The notes beneath the pieces were generated by a model that searched no databases, was not told where the DNA came from, and saw only the letters and a list, made by a program, of their open reading frames with translations. DNA of 31,417 nucleotides, from assembly GCA_033557685.1 (NCBI GenBank), contig JAWQRN010000324.1:1-31417 (forward strand), written 5' to 3'. Position 1 is the stretch's first letter; each line of letters opens with the position of its first letter. The translations under genes were made by a program, and so were the position numbers. Below are positions 10,706 to 20,760 of this stretch, one piece after another. This DNA comes from Sperchopsis tessellata. Its lineage: Eukaryota; Arthropoda; Insecta; Coleoptera; Hydrophilidae.

Positions 10706-13373
10706 GAATATCAATTTAACTCTATTTTTGGGTTAACGGTCAGAAAAAATAATATAATAAGTTAGAATTTTTCTTAGAATTCATGTCTCTTTTGACGATA
10801 CCGACGTTTAGGATGCATTTTTAACGCTATCCTTCTGCACAAGGAAGAGAGGAAAAACAATTAATAATTGAATTATTGAAAAAGACAAAAGTGTAAAAAC
10901 ATACCTGTCTCGAAACAAACATAAAAACTTTATTAAAGTTGAAGACTTAAGAAAGTTGCAAACCATAGAATAAAATTTCTGGATGAACATGTTACTTTAT
11001 AAAAATAATTAATAAAGACTAAAGCAATACAATTTCACTGCACAATACATTCAAATTTTGGTTATAGGTATTATTTAACATGACGAAAGAATATGTGACC
11101 TCCAAGATTGTGGTTGGCACCATTCAAACAACAACTTTTACACAACAAAAATCCCTAATATAAAATGGTGGTACTATTTAAACCTGAGAATAAACCAGTT
11201 AGAAAGACAAAAAGGGTCAGAAAAACTAGATAACAATGCATGTTGATCAATTATTCTTTATATGAGTAAAGCACGAAAGCCCGGCTTTAGTGATAGTTCT
11301 GGTAATACACCCTCATCAGAAAACAACCAAAAGAAAATCCCAATTAAGGGAAGAACAATTGCCAAGGCAAAGTGGAAAAAAACTAACATATGAAGCAAAA
11401 ACTATATGCAGATTAGTCCATTAACTAAAAACTAAATACTTCATCATGAACTAGAAGAAAATGTTTCTGTGTATGTACAACAATAAAGTTAACTCAATAA
11501 ATATTTGAAATCATATCACGGTATATCATCTCAATTACCATAGTCGTCAATCCTTGTATATCTATTGGTACAGATATTCCTAAATATTTTCACTCGACAC
11601 TCCATGTACGGCCAAAATATAATAGAAAATGTTCGACTTCATAGTCCAATAAGGTGTATAAAAACAACACGGGTAAATACTCAAACCATTATCCTTTCGT
11701 ATGCCACTGCAGGTACAGAAACATCTGCATTATCAATAGGACAAACCAAACTGTAAAATATTAAAACCTACACTGAGAGACGAAAGGATAATAATAACAT
11801 GCTCGATGATCTAATTCAATTATACTGTCTTTAAAAAGATCTCTAATATACTCATTACAAATGCATTCTATCGTTATATGTATGTTTGTAAATATTTAAA
11901 ATCATATAAATAAATTGGTTTAAATATACATAATTCCTGTGACATTCCGAGGGAATTTTTTACAAATGTATTGTCTTTTTAAAAAATATACATTTATTCA
12001 AAACTAAAATAAACTATGTTTGTAAAAACATCTTGCAATATTGGGAAAACTCACTATTTCTTTCCAATGCTTATTTAAAAATTTAATCTAAAATAATTTG
12101 TGGCCGACATAAGTTATGGAATTGCTTGTTGTAAATAAACATCTATTTTCATTTTAAATATAGTGGTAGGTACCAAAAATTTTTAAAACATTGTATATAT
12201 TCAACAAGGTGAGATAATATGTTTCTAATATTTAGAAAACAGCACTTGTATATTGAAGTACACCTCTCAGCATTAAAATATACAGTTATATTGGACTTTA
12301 AGTGGCCTCTTCTATTTTTAGATCTCATTACGGTATCCAATTTCAATGAATATTTCTCCTCTCATTTTTAGAATGAAAAGCAGACACCACGTTCACTGGA
12401 CTGTTATAAAGGTATTCATGTTTTGATTTTCCATACTGAGAGTCTCAGTTATTGACGCTATTTCATACAATGAATTGCTGTACATATAGGGCCTATACAT
12501 CCTAGTTGATATATTCCACACTACATCCCGAGATGCTCTATTGCCAATATCATTTATAATTTTTTTGTTTAAAATATCTGTATTTAACTCTTTTTTAGAA
12601 ATATGCGACGTGAAGGTACCTAATTTATAAACAAGGATGTAAATAATGTACCCAATCTAAAAAGTAACACTTACAATTAATGTGGATCATGCGCGTAAGA
12701 TAAATTTACTCTTTTCAAATTCAAAATAATTTATTTGTAAGAAAAATAAGGTTTACTGAGTTAAATTTACTACAAGTTCCAGTAAAATAGGTAATTTGTG
12801 ACAGAATCCTATTGAAATACTATATTTCATGAAACTAAATAAAATTTTAAGAAATTATACGAAATAAATGGTTTTATTACTGCTAGTGTATGAACAATTA
12901 AATTAGGCACAATTAATCATAATTTTTAGGACAGAAAATTCCTAAAGTTGAGTAAATTTATATTTTCTCACCAAATACCCAGCTCTACTATAGCAATTAT
13001 TTCTATGGCAATTAAAGGCGCTTATATATCAAAAACTTTTTCTCAATATAGGGTTATTGCGAAATCAATTTTAGGAATGTAGATCAGCAAGTCACAAGAA
13101 ATCCAGTTTTCTTTTAATTATTAACAGAGTGTGGTTCTTAATTATTAGTTTAATGTATAATAAGCTGAATGTACGAGAACAACATATCCTTCACGGAAGA
13201 CGTTGAGTTCTCCGATTTTTTTTTAATAACCACACCAAATTAACTAATTCGGGTGGGTGCAATCAGAAGATCCCTGGATCAATTTGGCACTATACTACCC
13301 TCAAAGCTACGGAGGTAAACGTATAGCTACTTCATATCAACCTAAATTTCTGTAGACCAATTGCATTATGCTT

Positions 13374-13406
<33 letters not shown>
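13374..13406. repeat. (TA)n microsatellite
   Basis: An almost uninterrupted TA run. Confidence 0.97.
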
Positions 13407-14375
13407 CATACAGAAAAGGGGTGATTATTGTTAAGTTTACACTCAAATAGAGGTTGGACTCGTGCGCATCCAAACATGAACAGTGCATTTATTTCCCGTA
13501 TAAAATGAAATATATAATGTTCATTGCTTTTTAGCACAAAACCTACATTGTAGTAAATACAATGACGGCTTTTCCATTTCACGAACTGTTTAACGATGCA
13601 TTGCTCATTTCAGCAGCTTGCGGCATATATCTCCATTCTTTTTTCTCGTTCCTTATGGGCATAGTTAATGATGGCGAAAGTTACTGCGTTAGCCAGTTTA
13701 AATTTAGTTTAACGATACTTCCACTATAAATAGTCTACTGCAGTATCTATTCACAACTTATAGGTGAGCGGCTCTTAAACTTATTTAGTCTGAGGATTTC
13801 CTCTTGCAAATCTTTTTTTGTGAACCCGGGCGCTTAAAGAGGCTAGACGAGCATACCTGTGGTTCAGGGTACCCCCAGCCATAGAGTGGAAATTTCTTTG
13901 AAAAATATGTCTTTACATATATCCTTTTGGCTATTTGATTATGAACAAAATATTGAATCATTATTGGGGATCCGGTAAAAAACTTTAAATTTCGTCTTAG
14001 AGACACACTTTTTCGCCCGAAGACTCCACAGATACTGCATTTTTGTAACTACTGTTAAATATGTATTGCTTGTTATTTCAATAAACAAAAAATTGTATTA
14101 CCACACAAAATAGACAAAGTTTTATTGCATAACAAATTACAATAAACTTGAGCAAATAATTGTTAAAATTTATTATTATTGTTAAGTGAAACATATCGTG
14201 ATTATTTGTATATAAATAGGTGTAGTGAGGTAACAAAACTTTATATTTCATCGCAATAAATTTATACAAAAATTAGCTAAGATTTCTTGAACTAAAATTA
14301 ACATATTTATATAATAGATTCAATTTATTATAAATTATTTGCACTCAAAAAAGAAATTCCTGCAATTAGTGTTTA

Positions 14376-14719
14376 CTTATTACGAGAAAGCAGTCTCGTT
14401 AGATCAGTGGCTAAGTACTAGGCTACTAAACGTGGGGTCTCGGGCTTGAAACTCAGAGGCGGCTGGCTTTTTTGATTAAAGAAAAGTCTTTGTGGTACTC
14501 GTCTTCCGAGAGGTACGTAAAACTGTGGGTCCAATATATTGTAGGTAAATCAATACCATGTGCACGTTAATGAACCCAATTTCAGTTCAACACTGGATGC
14601 GGAAAAATTCCCAGGTGAAGGAACCTAATATTTGGCGCCGGTAATTACCCATGTCAGCGGAAATAGGCCGACGTTACATAAACAAACAAACAACAAAAAA
14701 CAACAGCTTATTATGAGAA
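14376..14719 (+). mobile_element. tRNA-derived SINE with target-site duplication
   Basis: The element body runs from about 14389 to 14706. Its head resembles a tRNA: a box-A-like TTAGATCAGTGGCTAA at 14399-14414 and a box-B-like GGGCTTGAAACTC at 14442-14454, the internal promoter that RNA polymerase III would use. A unique body follows (GTCTTCCGAGAGGTACGT, CACGTTAATGAACCCA, ATTTGGCGCCGGTAAT, GCGGAAATAGGCCGACG) and an ACAAAC-type tail. Flanking it are CTTATTACGAGAA (14376-14388) and CTTATTATGAGAA (14707-14719), a 13-bp duplication with one difference, the signature of LINE-mediated insertion. The element codes for nothing and would depend on a LINE. Box mutations suggest that this copy is no longer active. 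Confidence 0.85.
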
Positions 14720-17015
14720 GGATTTAATTGTTTTCTTGAAACCAGAACCGCAATGTTTCACTCGATGTTAAAAAAGTTTTAATCTAAGGTTCGCATCTAT
14801 ATTTTTGATTTTAATAAATTAATACAGACAAAGACTGTTCACATAAGTATGTGCAGAAAGGGACCAAATGTTTCACTGCTCTATTTCATTTACATTCACA
14901 AATAAAAAAATAATGTAAATAATAATACCATGCAATTGTACAAACTTTCAATTGTTACATCTACACAAATAACACCTATTGCTTTCTAAAACTGTAAATA
15001 TCGAAATAAAACTATTAAAGAAGGTTAACTATCTTTATTTCCACGTAATGAAAGTTCTAAGTATTTTGCACTTTAATAATAACAAATTTAAGTTTAAAAT
15101 TAAAGGACACAATTTAACAATACCTGTTCTTATAGGTGATTCGGCAAATTACATGGAGTTACTTGTAGTAACCTCAATTCAACAAATTGAAATCATGATG
15201 TTTAGATATTCTTAAATTGCTGAACTAGTTTCTCCTATGCAAGAGTGATTGTAAAATGTCATTTTTGATCGAGGAAACAATGTATAGTGTGGTTTAGGTA
15301 CTTTCTATTTTTAGATAATGTTGACTTTGATTTAAACCGACCATTCTTACAATCAACTAATATTTTAGTATGCGGAACAACTTTAAAGAAAAGAAAGTAC
15401 ATCTAACCTATGGTTATTGAAAATTGGTGCTAAATTTTATAGCACAGGTGCTGTCGCTAAATGTTTTTGAAGCATATTATTTGAATTTCATTGTTATATT
15501 ATCTCAATAAAAAATACCTACAACTTAAAATACCTTTCCTTTATTAATTAAATTACATAGGATAACTGAGAATAGTTTCTCCCTAAATTGTTTATAATTG
15601 AATGATTTTAGATGAATTGAGAATTGGTTCTAAATTTTAATACTTGATCCATTTGGTCTATTGATTTTTTGGAAAAGGGAAATCATTACATCTTATTTCG
15701 TATGCGTGAAAACTACTGCTTCTTTAATATTCGATATTGTCATTCATGTTGCTACAAAAAGATATAAACCGTAGACAGTTAATATTAAAAACTAACAATA
15801 ACAGTCCGACAAGATGCATGCCAAAAATAGTCCTTGCCATTATCTTCTGAAAAGTTACCATCCTTTGAATATGAGGACAGGCATCCCAAAGGAAAACATG
15901 GTATACAGTAGATTAGAAAAATGCCTACACAGCAAAACTGGATACCTCCATAGTGCTTATCTAAGACAGTGTTTGTTCTAGGGTAATACCAAAAAACTTA
16001 GTTAACGCTACCAATGTTTCTTGAAATTAAATATTTTTTATTTTTGATACAATAAGCATTTACTTCTGTTAACAGGACACTCGAAGATATTATAGCTACA
16101 ACCAGAATGGGTTGATATTCAGATCGGTTTTTTTATCTTAACCAAAATTTTAAAAATACGACTTTTGTTAATTTTGTTCATCAGTATGTTAATATATTGT
16201 TTAAGTTGTTTTTAGAATTTGCATGTAAATGGATTCCTAGCTAATTTAGATAAAAATAAGATTTGTATTTAAATTGAAATTGAATAACACGGGTGAGAAT
16301 TATCGGAATAATTTTTTTTTCTGCAAAGTGAAACTTTAAGTATGAGCTTTGTTCGATTTTTAACTTTTTGAGAAAGAATGACCGTGGTGGGAGCAAATTG
16401 TTTTTTTATCCATCCCATACACCTTTTCATTAGATTTGTCATCTATATTAAGACAAGCTCTTCCTTATCCAGAGTATATGTACATCATATTGTAGACTAT
16501 TGGCCACTGGTCGCGTATAAACCCGTATAATCCCCACAAGGCTAAGACACCGCTTTAACTCACCGGCGGATGTACAGGTGCCCCAAATGCGATTATCTTC
16601 AAGGGAATCGTGTTTATTTTAAGAGATAGGGGGCAAGTTTAAATTCGGCATATTTGCAAATTTGTATAGACAAAAACAATTCATTAACAAAAGTGATCTA
16701 TATTCAGCTGTTTTCGAAAAAATCGAAAAAACTAATTTTTATTTCACGGTTTTAACTTCATTTTTAAGATTTTCAAAATCTATAAAGATATTTTCAAAGC
16801 AAATTTTTGTGCTACACCTTCATCATTGATTATTAATGAACTAACATTACAGCCATAGCAATCATAAACCAATTACTATACAGTATAATTTATGGTTTGG
16901 AATCCCTTTAACAAAATTTTTACCTTGTATAAAATATCGTTGAAGTCACAATAAAAAATTACAAAACTGATTCGGAAGCAGTGCGTAAGCTTCCACTGCC
17001 ACATTAAATATCTTC
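14720..17015. other. AT-rich stretch without recognised genes
   Basis: No gene or known element is recognised. An open plus-strand frame of about 60 codons at 15804-15986 (DKMHAKNSPCHYLL and on) has richer composition than its surroundings but matches nothing I know in either direction. Confidence 0.45.
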
Positions 17016-17019
17016 AGGT

Positions 17020-17184
17020 TTTGCGGGAGATAACCTTGTGTTGGCTTTGGTTTTTGACGACCTTTCGTCCGCCGTTGCAGAGGGCATTATCAAGATATGT
17101 AGCTCTTAAAAGTGCTAGATATAGGTACCGACCAGCTCTAAAAAGTGCTAAGAATAGAACAACATGTAGCTCTACCAAGTGCTA
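17020..17184 (-). repeat. Retroposon-like tail motif with three 17-bp repeats
   Basis: On the minus strand, 17043-17096 reads TTGATAATGCCCTC, then GGACGAAAGGTCGTCAAA. The layout is the same as that at 2404-2475: a TTGATRATG lead, a short stem, GAAA, then GTCG. Beside it, on the plus strand, AGCTCTTAAAAGTGCTA (17101), AGCTCTAAAAAGTGCTA (17134) and AGCTCTACCAAGTGCTA (17168) form three copies spaced 33-34 bases apart. The spacers are not alike. The family is unknown; no ORF accompanies it. Confidence 0.55.
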
Positions 17185-17560
17185 ACCAAGGAATCACATT
17201 TTTTATTCACTTTCGATACATTTCTTACAGTTCAAGTTCACTATATTAATTATATTCATATATGTTCTTCAAAAACAATTATAATATAATAAGGTAGGGT
17301 GTGAAATACATTCAAATCTATACTTCTATCCACATATACTATACCTACTACAATGCATAAGCTAAATAATCCCATAAATATACACATCTGCAGGTATTGT
17401 AATTAAGGTAAGCGAAAACGTTTATTCATTTGCATATAAGAAATTTACTCTAATTTATACGAGACAGAATCAGTGCCGCTTTATTCATTTACAGTTCACA
17501 TAGGTCCTTAGTAGTAAGTAAAACACAACCATAACAAACATATTTACTCTTCTAGCCGTA
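17185..17560. other. AT-rich spacer
   Basis: Nothing recognised between the tail motif and the inverted-repeat element. Confidence 0.5.
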
Positions 17561-17570
17561 TAATTACCAA

Positions 17571-17800
17571 CACTGGTCTGGGATTTAATTTTTCAGAGAT
17601 CAAGATTTTTATAGCTGTTCTTTTATATTAAGTGCATGATGAATTAACAAATATAACCCATTTTGCTCAATCAGGTCAGGTTTTTTACTATCTCAATTTT
17701 TAGAACATTGGTGTTATGGAATTGAACCATCTAACAGTTATGAAGCTCTGATGTGTATTGTCACAAAGCCGACTTAGACTTGCATTTAGTATAAAGTATA
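17571..17800 (+). repeat. Left terminal inverted repeat
   Basis: Aligns to the reverse complement of 18605-18830 with scattered substitutions and small indels. The match is clearest from 17598 to 17790 and fades into AT-rich sequence after about 17790. Confidence 0.85.
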
Positions 17801-17889
17801 TGTATATAAATATATATGAAATGATACAGGAACACCATTATTTAGAAAGAATGTACTTTTTTAAGGAATTTCATGTGTGTTTGAACCTG

Positions 17890-18590
17890 TAACAGCTCCC
17901 TTGAGGCACCAGTATTAGTCTACAAGCATGTCCACATCCAAGCGACCCTGGTACCTCTCTTACTTCAGTTGAATGTCTTGATGAAAGCACTCACCTTGCT
18001 TCTCGCTCTATTCACCACAGTTTTCAGGAAAGTAATCTAAACGAGAACTGAGATAGTTAATCTATATGGACATACGTGCACCAAGAACCTGGAAGCTCCG
18101 CAAGAGTTTCTCGACAATATATTCATACTCTGAGCTCCTATAGATGCCCAAAAAGTTATTGATTGTGAACTTCAATGAGTTCTAGGCACTTATGAAATTT
18201 AGCACCTTTCATAAGCTCCCTGATCTGACGGTCTCCCAAAATACCAGCCTTCAGTTTGGCCTCACTGACTCATGAAAACTTCTGATTTAGGGAAGCAAAT
18301 ACTTCATTTTCTTTTTTGAGTGCCGCGAAAAATTTTTCCAAGACCAAGTTTGATGTGAAGCGGTGGAAGCATAATTTTCTGAGCATCCACGAGAGCCTGT
18401 GAGAGAATGTTGTGTGAACCTGGTTTCAGGTTAAGTCTTACTTCCCACATGCACTTGACATAGTGCTTATAGTTCACTGCAGTTAGCAAACGTTCCATGT
18501 TACTATAATTATCAGTCTTCTAAGCCGATTGACCCACTGGATAAGCGATTTTGTTACCAAAATTCCTGAAATAGACGTTTCTTCCATATG
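17890..18590 (-). pseudogene. Broken copy of an unnamed arthropod repeat-associated protein
   Basis: Minus-strand fragments, in order, are: FGNKIAYPVGQSA, NMERLLTAVNY, then after an apparent deletion VRLNLKPGSHNI, LPPLHIKLGLGK, SEAKLKAGILGDRQIRELMK, LGARMSI, LSSRLDYFPENCGE, EKQGECFHQDIQ, ERYQGRLDVDML and WCLKGAV. I recognise this block order from a protein found many times over in arthropod gene predictions, with typical motifs LPPLHIKLGLMK, FPEN and GERFHQDI. I know no function or family name for it. The frame changes at least three times and several stops interrupt it. A central segment before the HY-W-R block, which in intact relatives as I recall holds closely spaced cysteines, is missing. 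Lying between terminal inverted repeats, the protein is a candidate transposase; that is inference. Confidence 0.75.
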
Positions 18591-18604
18591 AACTATATTT
18601 ATTT

Positions 18605-18830
18605 ACTTTATCATATATTTAATGTACATATGATGTGAATGTAGGTCTGCTATGTGACAATACACATCATAGTTTCATAACCGTTATCTAATTTATACTT
18701 TTTAAATATCGAGGTAGTAAAAAAACCTAATCTAATTGAGCAAAATGGGCTATATTTTTGAATTCAGCATGCACTAAATATAAAAGAACAGCTATAAATG
18801 TGTTGACCTCAAAAATGACGCAGGCCAGTG
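18605..18830 (-). repeat. Right terminal inverted repeat
   Basis: Reverse-complement partner of 17571-17800. It ends CCAGTG at 18830, the complement of the CACTGG that starts the left repeat. Confidence 0.85.
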
Positions 18831-18849
18831 TAACCAATAAATGTTCATT

Positions 18850-19840
18850 TAACATAATTTTAGAATAATAATACTAATATTTTTTTTATGTAGTACAAAA
18901 TTTAAAACATTGCGACTTAATTTATATTTACATTTTGAAAATATTTTGTTTCTTGTTATTAAAACAGAGATGATCATTGCTAAAATAAAGCGTTATGAAG
19001 GAAGTATATTTTTTTAATAACTTATTGATTATGCTTTGCGTATACCGATACAAGTACGTATATATCCTGGGGGTTTTTATCACAATTTTCCAGTATTCTT
19101 TTGTTGAGTAATTAAGTCGGCATTGTATTTATCAGGACTCGTTATCAAAACTTAGTTCGTAATCCTGTTTAATACTCGACTCAGCTGAACCATGCACAAA
19201 AAACTTTTTGTAAGCTGATAACTTTTATTGCCGAAAAATATTGCCTGCTCTGAAATATACCCAATACAGCTTCAGGCGAGCAACAGAAAGCAGTTGGTGA
19301 GTGTTCATAAAAATAGATCAAGATAAATGAAAGCGATATGTATCATTCACACGAAAGTGATGATTAAATTTACTCCAAAATCAGTCTGAGTAAATATGAG
19401 ACAATATTCATTTACATACATATTGATGCAATTACCTCTCAGTGGCTTCGTACGTCCTATGGTCTATATCTCTGATATGGGTTTTTAAATCAACCAACTT
19501 TATTTATATAAGCAGCCTGTTTTTCATTTGCTTTATTGAAACAAACTTACCTATATCAAATTAAACTAACCAACTAAACATTCAGTTTAACCGTTAGGTG
19601 TATTTATTCCTACTGAAAATTTATATATAATTTATTCATTTTGTATGCTATTCATTTTTATTTTAATATCGATAAAATGCTAGAACTTCATAAATAAAGT
19701 TCGAAAACTGTAAATTAATTTTCAAAAGTATAACAAACATACAATGAAGTTTTTGTCCAAATAAATGTGGTAGTGAGTTAGTGAGTTATAAATACATATA
19801 AGCACAATCATTTCTAAATTAAAGCATATTCAAAACATTT
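18850..19840. other. AT-rich stretch without recognised genes
   Basis: No coding or repeat signature is supported here. Confidence 0.5.
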
Positions 19841-19843
19841 ATG

Positions 19844-19932
19844 TATGAATATTGTTTCCGGGAGGAAACCGAGTAGAGGCTCTTATCTTCTCAATGCCTC
19901 TACACGATTTCCTCCCGGAAACAATATTCATA
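19844..19932. repeat. Hairpin: 37-bp inverted repeat around a 15-nt loop
   Basis: The left arm 19844-19880 and the right arm 19896-19932 are reverse complements with two mismatches over 37 bases. The inner ends read AGAGGC and GCCTCT, the outer ends TATGAATATTG and CAATATTCATA, and the loop is TCTTATCTTCTCAAT. A transcript would fold into a long stem. A further diverged copy of one arm lies at 8-44. The arms are far less decayed than most of the window, so the structure is either recent or kept similar by gene conversion. It may be a short foldback element; a miRNA precursor is possible but nothing beyond the fold supports it. Confidence 0.9.
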
Positions 19933-20455
19933 TTGATGTAGTAGTCTGTTTCTCCACTCACTCCTTGACAATAAGAATTCTGCTACTGGTGCAACCTAAA
20001 GATAATAATATACACTAGCATACACATATACATGCTCACACACACCCACACGAAAATTTGTAAAATGACACAAACCAAATACCGAAACACTGTCAGTTTA
20101 CGACTGACGCACTTTTCTGATTATAATATTTGAGATATAGAGGATTTGAGAATAGATAGAAATTCAAAAATAATAATTCACTCTAAACTTATTAGTAACT
20201 ATTCTATGATACAAACAAATTTAATGGAGACTTCGACGATTAGTCATAGACATCCTGTTCACGACGGATACCTTACATGAATATGAGGCATGAGATTTGT
20301 ACTCTCTGAATACGAAGTCTGTCAGAAAAATGCAAAGAAAGTTAATAAACAACATCACAATAAATGAAGTTAGAGAGTATCAAGGAGTTACATAACAAAA
20401 TTTTCTATTGCTGACTGAGGATATGTCTGTGGGAAAATAGTAACTTCAGAGTGGA
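19933..20455. other. Stretch without a firm gene call
   Basis: A short CA-rich patch lies at 20035-20055. Around 20315-20360 the plus strand reads TKSVRKMQRKLINNITINEV, which resembles the C-terminal tail of some LINE proteins, but the match is too short to call. Confidence 0.35.
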
Positions 20456-20459
20456 ATAG

Positions 20460-20760
20460 GAATCACATCAGAAGGGTAAAAATGAAGATAGATCTGGGTA
20501 TCATCTGCGTACATATGAGACTCACAATTACTGAAGAATCGGAACAAAAAAAAAGTAAAATAGTATACAACAATGGCCCCAGAATCGAACCCAGTGAAAC
20601 TTCTGAGCCGACAACAGAGGAAAGGTAAATCTGACCTAATAGTTCGAAAATACGAAAGTCTTGGCTCGAGAGCCTTTTTAGTTCCACATATACCTCAGAG
20701 AAGCCATTAATATAGGTGATGGTTTCCTGCTTCCAATCTGTAATTTTCTTATAAACCATA
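20460..20760 (-). pseudogene. CR1/jockey-like reverse transcriptase scrap
   Basis: This is a minus-strand piece of a non-LTR reverse transcriptase. It reads VGSEVSLGSILGPLLYTILL, where SLGSILGPLLY corresponds to the PQGSvLGPLLf motif. After one frameshift it reads HMYADDTQIYLHF, the YADD catalytic motif with the DTQIY tail that is typical of CR1/Rex-like LINEs. The intact 98-codon frame at 20463-20759 runs past the YADD in the wrong frame, so it is not a real protein. Upstream, VYKKITDWKQETITYINGF and FSEVYVELKR hint at the RKQ-V part of the domain but are strongly altered. Confidence 0.75.

Larger units (their letters stand above)
10331..14370. other. AT-rich stretch without recognised genes
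   Basis: Apart from three (AT)n microsatellites, no coding or transposon signature is recognised. The plus-strand stretch 11272-11421 is an open frame with basic residues but no known motif. I give it no function. Confidence 0.45.
17571..18830. mobile_element. 1.26-kb TIR element carrying remains of an unnamed protein
   Basis: Both ends carry the same sequence in opposite orientation. The left end starts CACTGGTCTGGG and the right end finishes CGCAGGCCAGTG. The two termini align over about 220 bases, including TATAGCTGTTCTTTTATATT, CCCATTTTGCTCAAT and ATGTGTATTGTCACA. Immediately outside are TTACCAA (17564-17570) and TAACCAA (18831-18837), which agree at six of seven positions and could be a decayed target-site duplication. 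The interior holds minus-strand fragments of one protein. Together these are the marks of a cut-and-paste DNA transposon or its deletion derivative. The superfamily is not clear: the CACTGG start recalls CMC-type ends, while a 7-bp duplication would be unusual for them. Confidence 0.8.

Noticed and set aside
14389..14460. A functional tRNA gene
   Set aside because: The head resembles a tRNA promoter but has altered box A and box B, no clear cloverleaf, and it continues into a SINE body with a target duplication.
20463..20759. 98-residue minus-strand protein as an intact gene
   Set aside because: Only the first part carries RT motifs, and the YADD lies in another frame, so it is a frameshifted RT scrap.
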